This document shows, piece by piece, positions 1 through 5,443 of a DNA stretch of 5,443 bases. The stretch is from Alphaproteobacteria bacterium. Its GTDB lineage: Bacteria; Pseudomonadota; Alphaproteobacteria; Rickettsiales; JAFLCR01. The stretch lies in the NCBI GenBank assembly GCA_017302755.1, contig JAFLCR010000155.1, positions 1-5,443 on the forward strand. Reading direction: 5' to 3'. A program made the position numbers and the translations under genes. Below the pieces are notes generated by a model, which did not search any database, was not told where the DNA came from, and saw only the letters and a program-made list of their open reading frames with translations. Position 1 is the first letter of the stretch; each line of letters starts with the position of its first letter.

Positions 1-2820
1 ATTGATGTAGCAGTTGCCGGCGCGGATGCGCGAGGCAATCCGCTGCGCACGATCAATAATGCGGCTGTGGATGCCGAAGGTAAGGCCATAGCCGGTGGCG
101 TTGATATCCGCGATGACACCGTCCAGAGCTTCGTGGTCGTAGCGGATCATGTGCAGGATTGGCCCGAACACCTCGCCGGGAAGCTGCGCCATTTTCTGAA
201 TCTCGAATAGATGCGGAGGGAAAAAATGCCCGCCTGCATCCGGCGCCTTGGCCACGGCCACCAGCCGCGCTTCTTTTTTCATTTTCTCCGCATGTCGTAC
301 GAGCATCTCTTTTGCTTCGGCAGAAATGACGGGGCCGATATCCGTCGCCGGATCGGGCGGGTCGCCCAGTTGCAGTCGCGCCATCGCGCCTTCCAACAGG
401 CGCAGCAGGTCGTCCGCGATGTCACGTTGCGCGTACAGTACCCGCAGCGACGAGCAGCGCTGTCCTGCGGAACCGAACGCGGAAAGCATGATGTCGTCGC
501 ATGCCTGCTCCAGCAGGGCGGAGCTGTCCACGATCATGGCGTTCATGCCACCGGTTTCGGCGATCAGCGAGGCGAGCGGCGCGTTTCTAGCCGCCAGCGC
601 GCGGTTGATGGAAAATGCGACTTCCGTGGAGCCGGTGAAGGCCACACCCGCCACGCGCACATCGCCAACCAACGCCGCACCGACTGTTCCGTCGCCGGGC
701 ACGAGTTGCAGCGCCTCGCGCGGAATGCCCGCTTCATGCAGCAGGCGTACGGCTTCCATGGCGATCAGCGGCGTTTCCTCGGCGGGCTTGGCGATGACGG
801 CGTTTCCCGCCGCCAGCGCCGCCGCAACCTGGCCGGTAAAAATCGCCAGCGGAAAATTCCACGGCGAAATGCAAACGAATACGCCGCGCCCGCGCAGGCG
901 AAGCCCGTTATGCTCCCCCGTCGGCCCCACAAGAGATTCGGGAGAGAGAAACAGTCGGCGCGCCTGCGCGGCGTAATAGCGGCACATATCCGCCGCCTCA
1001 CGCACTTCCGCAATGCCATCTGCCAACGTTTTTCCGGCTTCCGAAGCCAGCATGGCCAGAAAATCCTCGCGCCTTGACTCAATGAGTCCCGCCGCTTTTT
1101 CCAGGATTACCGCGCGCTTCAGGGCAGATGTCTCATCCCATGCGGGGAAGAACTGCTTCGCCTGGGCCAACGCCGTCTCGCATTCGCCAGCAGAGGCGTC
1201 GGCAGGTTTAAGCGCGGTTTCGGATGGCCGCATGCGCAAAGCTTCATCCAGCCGTTTCAGCACAGATATATTGCCAAAATCCAAACCTTGGGAATTGCGC
1301 CTGTCCGTGCCGTACAGCGCCACGGGCAGGTCGATGCCGGGCAAATACCCGCGTAATTTCTTCAATGGATCGGCAAGCAACAGCTCGAGCGGCAGGCTGG
1401 TATCAACCAGCAGGTGCACGAAAGAAGTGTTTGCCCCGTTTTCCAGCAGACGGCGGATGAGATAGGCCAGCAGATCCTTATGCGGGCCGACGGGCGCATA
1501 GACCCGGCACGGCACGTCCTGCCCCAGCGCTTCGTACAATCCTTCACCCATGCCGTGCAGCCGCTGAAACTCATATGCCGCTCCCCGACGCTGGCGCAGC
1601 AGATGGAGAATGGAGGTCACTGTCAGCGCGTTATGCGTGGCAAATTGCGGATAGAACGCGTTTCCTTCCTCGATGATCGCCCTCGCGCAGGCAAGGTAGG
1701 ACGCGTCCGTGGCTTCCTTGCGCGTGAACACGGGATAGCCCGGAAGCCCTAGCACCTGCGCGCGCTTGATCTCCGCATCCCAGTACGCGCCCTTGACAAG
1801 GCGCAGTGGAATGCGCCGCCCGGTTTTCTTCGCCAGTTCCGCCAGCCAGCCGATGACGTGAAGGGCGCGCGTCTGATAGGCCTGCACGGCGAGGCCGAGA
1901 CCGTCATAACCCTTGAAGTCTGGGTCGTGGCCAAGTTTCTCGAAGATCATCAACGACAGGTCAAGGCGGTAGGATTCTTCGGCATCAATAGTCGCCATCA
2001 CCCCCGCGTCTCGGGTGGCGATGAGCAGCGGCTTCAGCCGTGCCATCATTTCCGGAATCATCGTCTCGCGCTTCACCAGCTCGTAGCGCGGATGCAGGGC
2101 GGAGAGCTTGATGGAAAGCGACGGCCGCTCCCATATCGTGGCCGCTTTGGCCTCTTTGCTTGCCGCAATGCGCGCGATGGCTTGGGCATAAGCTTTGGCA
2201 TAGGCTTCGGATTGCCCATCCGTCCGCGCCCCTTCACCGAGCAAGTCGTAAGAATAGCGCCACGGCGCTTCGGACTGCGCGATCGCATCCTCAATCGTTT
2301 CGCCCAGCACGAACTGGCCGCCGATCAGCCGCATGCCCGCCTTCAGCGCCTCGCGCACCACCGGCTCGCCGATGCGGCCCGCCAGCCTGCCGAACAGCGC
2401 GCCGATGCCGCCCTCCGCCATATCGCTGACCTGCACGATGCCGCCGGTGAGCATCAGCCCCCAGGTGGAGGCGTTCACCCACAGCGAATCGCTGCGGCCC
2501 AGATGCTTCAGCCACTGCGCCTCTTTGAACGAACCCTTGATGAGCGTATCCGCCGTCTCCGCATCGGGAATGCGCAGCAGCGCTTCCGCCAAGCAGAGGA
2601 TGGCCACGCCCTCGCGCGAATCCAGCCCGTATTCACCCATGAAGGCTTCGACGGGGCTTTTTTTCCCCGACCGGCGCAACGCCAGCACCAGCTTTTCGGC
2701 ATCGGCGCGAATGGCGTCGTAATGGTCGGTGAACCATTGGGCCTGACTGGCAAGCTGGCGGACGAGCGAACCCTCATCCGTGAATTCGGCGGCGCTAACG
2801 GCTGATAAATCGATGGGCAT
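1..2820 (-). CDS. putA: Bifunctional proline dehydrogenase / P5C dehydrogenase PutA, 3' end outside window
   Basis: PutA oxidises proline to glutamate: an FAD proline dehydrogenase (PRODH) makes P5C, and an NAD aldehyde dehydrogenase domain (P5CDH) oxidises it further, with the intermediate channelled between the sites. I translated 940 uninterrupted codons from ATG 2820 to base 1. PRODH motifs are SIKLSALHPR (about 237-246), RLVKGAYWD (340-348), FATHNA (393-398), EFQRLHGMGE (417-426) and YLIRRLLENGA with Arg456/Arg457, the proline carboxylate-binding pair. P5CDH motifs are SPWNF (Asn655), FTGSTE (728-733), AETGG (Glu755) and GQRCSS (catalytic Cys789). There is no N-terminal ribbon-helix-helix domain, so this is the short, non-repressor type of about 1000 residues; Arg456 and the Cys position closely match my memory of the Bradyrhizobium enzyme. 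The frame stops at RAGNCYIN, so roughly the last 60 residues (NAD-domain end and C-terminal flap) lie outside the window. It starts 58 bases after the photolyase gene. Identity is very secure. Confidence 0.97.
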   Translation of the reverse strand, partial: MPIDLSAVSAAEFTDEGSLVRQLASQAQWFTDHYDAIRADAEKLVLALRRSGKKSPVEAFMGEYGLDSREGVAILCLAEALLRIPDAETADTLIKGSFKEAQWLKHLGRSDSLWVNASTWGLMLTGGIVQVSDMAEGGIGALFGRLAGRIGEPVVREALKAGMRLIGGQFVLGETIEDAIAQSEAPWRYSYDLLGEGARTDGQSEAYAKAYAQAIARIAASKEAKAATIWERPSLSIKLSALHPRYELVKRETMIPEMMARLKPLLIATRDAGVMATIDAEESYRLDLSLMIFEKLGHDPDFKGYDGLGLAVQAYQTRALHVIGWLAELAKKTGRRIPLRLVKGAYWDAEIKRAQVLGLPGYPVFTRKEATDASYLACARAIIEEGNAFYPQFATHNALTVTSILHLLRQRRGAAYEFQRLHGMGEGLYEALGQDVPCRVYAPVGPHKDLLAYLIRRLLENGANTSFVHLLVDTSLPLELLLADPLKKLRGYLPGIDLPVALYGTDRRNSQGLDFGNISVLKRLDEALRMRPSETALKPADASAGECETALAQAKQFFPAWDETSALKRAVILEKAAGLIESRREDFLAMLASEAGKTLADGIAEVREAADMCRYYAAQARRLFLSPESLVGPTGEHNGLRLRGRGVFVCISPWNFPLAIFTGQVAAALAAGNAVIAKPAEETPLIAMEAVRLLHEAGIPREALQLVPGDGTVGAALVGDVRVAGVAFTGSTEVAFSINRALAARNAPLASLIAETGGMNAMIVDSSALLEQACDDIMLSAFGSAGQRCSSLRVLYAQRDIADDLLRLLEGAMARLQLGDPPDPATDIGPVISAEAKEMLVRHAEKMKKEARLVAVAKAPDAGGHFFPPHLFEIQKMAQLPGEVFGPILHMIRYDHEALDGVIADINATGYGLTFGIHSRIIDRAQRIASRIRAGNCYIN

Positions 2821-2826
2821 GAACGG

Positions 2827-2831
2827 CTCTC
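2827..2831 (-). promoter_or_regulatory. Weak Shine-Dalgarno site for putA
   Basis: The minus strand reads GAGAG six bases before the ATG at 2820. It is a partial match to the AGGAGG consensus at good spacing. It supports ATG 2820 as the start, which is also the only ATG before the conserved N-terminal arm domain. The surrounding 58-base gap (2821-2878) shows no clear promoter or terminator. Confidence 0.4.
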
Positions 2832-2878
2832 GGATCGTTTCCGCTCTGGGCGGGTCGGCTGACGATACTACAGAAATC

Positions 2879-4291
2879 CTAAAAAAGCTGTTCCTGCACG
2901 GCCTCGTTCTTAAACATCGCGATGGCCTTTTCCCTGGCAACGGCGTGATCCACGACCGGGGTGGGGTAGTCCAGCTTTCTGCCTGATTTCCAAGGCTCAT
3001 GAATCACGGACGCGGGCAAAGCGGCCAGTTCAGGCACGTAGCGGCGCACGTATTCGCCCTCGGGGTCGAATTTCTTTCCCTGAAGCACGGGGTTGAAGAC
3101 GCGGAAATAGGGCTGCGCGTCCGTGCCCGTGGAGGCCGCCCACTGCCAGCCGCCGACATTGGAGGCCAGGTCGTAATCCATCAGCAGGTCGCCGAAATGC
3201 GCTTCGCCGAGCCGCCAGTCGGTATGCAGATCCTTGGTCAGGAAGCTCGCCACGATCATGCGGGCGCGGTTGTGCATCCAACCGGTCTGGGAAAGCTCGC
3301 GCATGGCCGCGTCCACGATCGGGTAGCCGGTGCGGCCTTCCTTCCAGGCAGCAAGCAGGCCTTCATCCCGCCGCCAGGGGAGGGCGCGGTATTGGAGTTG
3401 AAATTCCTGCGTCGCGCTTTCGGGAAAATGGAACAGGATGTGCGCGTAGAATTCGCGCCAGATCAGCTCGTTGATCCAGGTGTCGGAGCCACCTTCCGCC
3501 GCATGATACGCTTCACGGACTGATACCAGGCCAAAACGCAGGTAAGGCGACAGCCGGCTGGTGCCATACTCCGCCGGAAAATCGCGCTTCTCCTTATAAG
3601 TTTTGAGGCTTGCGCCAATGAAACGCGTAAGCCTGTCTTTCCCCTGTACCGGCAACCACAGCTTATCCGGCACGTAGCGGTATCCGATTGCTGAAAGCAG
3701 AGCTTCGGGTGAGACGGCGTCCAAGACGCGCAGTCCTGCTTTTTTTGCCGCTTCGCTGCTTGCGGCGAAGGATGCATATCGTCCCCGGTCGCGCACTTCC
3801 CGGGCTGACGCATCAGCCGCTGTCAGCGCCGCTCGCCAGGCTTTGGAGAAAGGGGTGAAGACGCGAAACACGCCGCCGTCGTTTTTTTTCACCTGCTTCG
3901 GCCCCAGCAGGAGATGCTCCTTGACTAAAATTAGCCTGGCACGGGCCGCCACTTCCCGGTCGCGGCGGATGGCGGCCGGCTCATAATCCTCGCCCGCGCA
4001 GAGCAGCGGTGAGTCCAGCGCCGCGGCAAGTTTCGGCATCACCTCTTTCGTGGATCCGTAAAGCAGCAGCAGCCCGCCGCCGCGCGCGGTCAATTGCGCA
4101 TGCAGGCGGCACAGCGTATCAGCCAGGAAGGTCAGGCGACGGTCATGCGGGTTTTGAAAGCGAGAGAGGATATCCGTATCAAAGACGAAAACCGGCTGCA
4201 TGGGATGGGGATGCCGCAGCGCCTCCGACAGCGCGGCGTGGTCGTGCAGGCGCAAATCGCGGCGCAGCCAGACGATGGAGGGGGCGCTCAT
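2879..4291 (-). CDS. phrB: Deoxyribodipyrimidine photolyase (class I CPD photolyase, cryptochrome/photolyase family)
   Basis: This 470-residue cytoplasmic flavoprotein should split UV-induced cyclobutane pyrimidine dimers using blue light. The N-terminal antenna domain (about 2-130) opens with VWLRRDLRLHDH, and the FAD domain spans about 215-470. Catalytic features are all present: EYGTSRLSPYLRFG (241-254) for FAD phosphate contacts, ELIWREFY with Glu275 and Trp278 at the lesion pocket, GWMHNRARM (337-345), the electron-transfer Trp triad W306/W359/W382, Asn378 near flavin N5, and GWQWAASTGTDAQPYFRVFNP-type signature (381-401). These numbers agree with E. coli PhrB as I remember it, which favours CPD photolyase over cryptochrome. 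The antenna region EDYEPAAIRRD (101-111) lacks the Asn-Glu pair that binds methenyltetrahydrofolate in E. coli, so the light-harvesting cofactor is uncertain. The ATG overlaps the upstream TGA (ATGA) and has no clear Shine-Dalgarno site, which suggests coupled translation. The stop is TAG. Confidence 0.97.
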   Translation of the reverse strand: MSAPSIVWLRRDLRLHDHAALSEALRHPHPMQPVFVFDTDILSRFQNPHDRRLTFLADTLCRLHAQLTARGGGLLLLYGSTKEVMPKLAAALDSPLLCAGEDYEPAAIRRDREVAARARLILVKEHLLLGPKQVKKNDGGVFRVFTPFSKAWRAALTAADASAREVRDRGRYASFAASSEAAKKAGLRVLDAVSPEALLSAIGYRYVPDKLWLPVQGKDRLTRFIGASLKTYKEKRDFPAEYGTSRLSPYLRFGLVSVREAYHAAEGGSDTWINELIWREFYAHILFHFPESATQEFQLQYRALPWRRDEGLLAAWKEGRTGYPIVDAAMRELSQTGWMHNRARMIVASFLTKDLHTDWRLGEAHFGDLLMDYDLASNVGGWQWAASTGTDAQPYFRVFNPVLQGKKFDPEGEYVRRYVPELAALPASVIHEPWKSGRKLDYPTPVVDHAVAREKAIAMFKNEAVQEQLF

Positions 4292-4776
4292 GCTTCGAAA
4301 ACCCGTTCCAGAAACCGTTCCGCCTTATCCGCCTCGTAGCAAAAGCAGAAGGCCATGAGCAACGCAAACGCAATGAAGAAAAATGCCGGTATCAGGAAAT
4401 GCCCTCCGCAGATTTTGGCCGGGCACATTCCCGGCATGAACAACGCGGCAACCATCCCGAAGGCGGATATGCCAAGCCAGGCGATGGAAAAGGCGATGAC
4501 GATCCAATACATTCGCATCGTGATATCGACGGTGCAGCCGCGCCTCACCGGCAGGACCTCGCCCTCAATGACGGGCTGATAGCCGTTTCGATACGACGTC
4601 ATGCGGATCATCTTAAAGCGGTTCTCGATGATTTCGCCGTGAAACTCGTCATCGCCGAACATGTACATGCCAAAAAACCGCAGCGGCGGCTTGAGCGCGG
4701 CATTAAGCCGCCGCAAGGCGTCATTGGCATCAAGAGGGGAATGAAGGCGGTAACGGCGATACGGCCACAGCCGCAT
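4288..4776 (-). CDS. Conserved-looking two-helix membrane protein of unknown function
   Basis: I cannot assign a function. From ATG 4776 it has 162 residues. A soluble N-terminal part (1-89) carries a pattern FHGEIIENRFKMIRMTSYRNG followed by QPVIEGEV (68-75), ending in a beta-like strand TVDITMRMY (82-90). This resembles a scattered family of small bacterial proteins with a YRNxxxPVIxGxV core ahead of two helices, but that is from memory. Two hydrophobic segments follow, about 90-113 and 126-147, joined by a short loop with Cys118 and Cys123; a charged tail (148-162) ends the protein. Charges predict both termini in the cytoplasm. The ATG sits in TGATG, overlapping the tyrS stop by one base, with GAAGG (4784-4788) seven bases upstream. 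An in-frame GTG at 4779 is a possible alternative start, adding one residue, but its spacing to GAAGG is only four. Its stop overlaps the photolyase ATG, so it is probably co-translated with both neighbours. Confidence 0.85.
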   Translation of the reverse strand: MRLWPYRRYRLHSPLDANDALRRLNAALKPPLRFFGMYMFGDDEFHGEIIENRFKMIRMTSYRNGYQPVIEGEVLPVRRGCTVDITMRMYWIVIAFSIAWLGISAFGMVAALFMPGMCPAKICGGHFLIPAFFFIAFALLMAFCFCYEADKAERFLERVFEA

Positions 4777-5339
4777 CACGCCGCCTTCACCAACACGTGC
4801 CGCTTCTTGCCCGCCGAAAGCTTGATATGCCCTTCAGGCGACAGATCGGCGGTGGTGATTTTGTGGTTCTCGTCGCTGATTTTCTCATCATTCAGCTTCG
4901 CGCCGCCGCCGCGCACCAGCTTGCGCGCCTCGCCGCCGGATTCGGCGAGCCCTGCTTTATGCAGCAGCGCATAGGCGGCGATGCCTTCCGTAAGTTCGGC
5001 CTGCGGCACCTCCACGATGGGCAAAGCATCGCCCACGCCACCGCCCTCGAAGACTTTGCGCGCGGTTTCAGCGGCTTCATCCGCCGCCGCCTGGCCGTGG
5101 CAGAGCGCGGTGATGGTCGTCGCCAGGATTTTCTTGGCCTCGTTGATGCCCGCGCCTTCCATGGATTCCAGCTTTTTGATTTCGTCCATCGGCAGGGTGG
5201 TGAAGAAGCGCAGGAAACGGCCTACGTCCGCATCCTCGGTATTGCGCCAGAACTGCCAGTAATCGTAAGGCGAGAGCATCCCGGAATCGAGCCACACCGC
5301 GCCCGCCGCCGTCTTGCCCATCTTTGCACCAGAGGCGCG
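4776..5339 (-). CDS. tyrS: Tyrosyl-tRNA synthetase, C-terminal part only; 5' part absent at a sequence junction
   Basis: TyrRS attaches tyrosine to tRNA-Tyr in the cytoplasm. Only 187 residues of an enzyme usually about 400-420 long are here. They begin RASGAKMGKT, the end of the catalytic domain with the KMSKS-type loop in its alphaproteobacterial KMGKT form. LSPYDYWQFWRNTEDADVG follows, the highly conserved anticodon-side helix start, then the helical domain and a C-terminal S4 RNA-binding domain (about 124-187, with GEARKLVRGGGAKLND). The Rossmann half with the HIGH motif and the tyrosine pocket is missing. The frame stays open to the window edge, but upstream of Arg at 5339 it no longer resembles TyrRS: the expected PLIT before RASGAK reads PQVN, and the bases beyond look foreign. 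The ATG at 5321 is the Met of KMGKT, not a start. As shown here the gene could not make an active synthetase. The stop TGA at 4778-4776 overlaps the next gene. Confidence 0.9.
   Translation of the reverse strand, partial: RASGAKMGKTAAGAVWLDSGMLSPYDYWQFWRNTEDADVGRFLRFFTTLPMDEIKKLESMEGAGINEAKKILATTITALCHGQAAADEAAETARKVFEGGGVGDALPIVEVPQAELTEGIAAYALLHKAGLAESGGEARKLVRGGGAKLNDEKISDENHKITTADLSPEGHIKLSAGKKRHVLVKAA
4784..4788 (-). promoter_or_regulatory. Shine-Dalgarno site deciding the start of the membrane protein
   Basis: GAAGG on the minus strand lies inside the last codons of tyrS, seven bases before ATG 4776 and only four before GTG 4779. The spacing favours the ATG. Together with the TGATG overlap, it points to translational coupling with tyrS. 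Confidence 0.45.
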
Positions 5340-5443
5340 GTTGACTTGTGGCAGTATTGGTCGGGGAGGTTTGGGCTGACTGCTGACCCGTGCCAGTAGA
5401 ATTTTGTGCAGGGGGATTTGGCGCAGGATCCGGAACTGGAGTT
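5340..5443 (-). other. Non-tyrS sequence abutting the tyrS fragment; open frame for a Pro/Thr/Ser/Gln-rich peptide
   Basis: None of the three minus frames gives the TyrRS sequence expected before the KMGKT loop. The frame with codons starting at 5442 has no stop and reads a low-complexity peptide, starting TPVPDPAPNPPAQNSTGTG and continuing with QQSAQTSPTNTATSQ. This resembles the flexible linker of a secreted, cell-envelope or secretion-apparatus protein. Thirteen of these 34 codons end in G or C, against 27 of the first 34 codons of the tyrS fragment, so the stretch has a different coding style. Past the junction the frame runs into a tyrS shadow frame and stops near 5077. The parent gene cannot be named from so little. 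A plus-strand reading is also open over the last 60 or so bases but looks less convincing. Confidence 0.5.

Noticed and set aside
211..1077. Plus-strand open frame of 288 codons, with an overlapping one at 248-976
   Set aside because: Both lie antisense to the conserved P5CDH domain of putA, including its catalytic Cys and Glu codons. Their composition (Arg/His/Gln-rich) is typical of GC-rich shadow frames.
1858..2805. Plus-strand open frame of 315 codons
   Set aside because: It is antisense to the PRODH domain of putA and is rich in Arg, His and Gln, with no recognisable motif.
2865..2870. TAGTAT on the minus strand as a -10 box for putA
   Set aside because: It matches TATAAT at four of six positions only, and no -35-like hexamer lies about 17 bases upstream.
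2880..2905. Minus-strand T6 run at the end of phrB as a terminator
   Set aside because: The T run is part of the last phrB codons, and I found no convincing GC-rich stem before it.
2999..3523. Plus-strand open frame of 174 codons
   Set aside because: It is the shadow of the most conserved part of the photolyase FAD domain.
4009..4974. Plus-strand open frame of 321 codons crossing three genes
   Set aside because: It runs antisense through phrB, the membrane protein and tyrS. All three have clear minus-strand protein features, and this frame shows no domain or sensible start.
5077..5321. Simple frameshift in tyrS as the cause of the lost 5' similarity
   Set aside because: None of the three minus frames above 5340 resembles the TyrRS sequence that should precede PLIT-RASGAKMGK, so shifting frame does not restore it.

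Overview
The window reads as a piece of a GC-rich (roughly 60% by eye) proteobacterial chromosome, most likely alphaproteobacterial. The tyrosyl-tRNA synthetase carries the KMGKT form of the KMSKS loop, and the proline-utilization enzyme matches the short bifunctional PutA type known from Bradyrhizobium almost residue for residue. No RNA gene, insertion sequence, CRISPR array or phage gene is visible.

All four recognisable genes lie on the minus strand, so transcription runs from high to low coordinates. In that order they are: the 3' part of tyrS (about 5339-4776); a two-helix membrane protein of unknown function (4776-4288), whose start overlaps the tyrS stop; a class I DNA photolyase (4291-2879), whose start overlaps the membrane protein stop by ATGA; and, after 58 non-coding bases, putA (2820 to beyond base 1), which is cut by the window edge after 940 codons. 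The first three genes overlap and are probably translationally coupled. putA may be read from the same transcript, because no convincing terminator or promoter separates it.

The products do not form an obvious pathway: tRNA charging, membrane protein, light-driven DNA repair, proline catabolism. This looks like a compact housekeeping run rather than a dedicated system. The one real anomaly is at the right edge. TyrRS similarity stops abruptly at the Arg codon at 5339-5337, just before the KMGKT loop, and the remaining 104 bases encode nothing like TyrRS in any frame. In another minus-strand frame those bases read as a Pro/Thr/Ser/Asn/Gln-rich low-complexity peptide with much lower GC at third codon positions. 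This is either a true rearrangement breakpoint or an assembly chimera at a contig end. I found no new biological system in the window.
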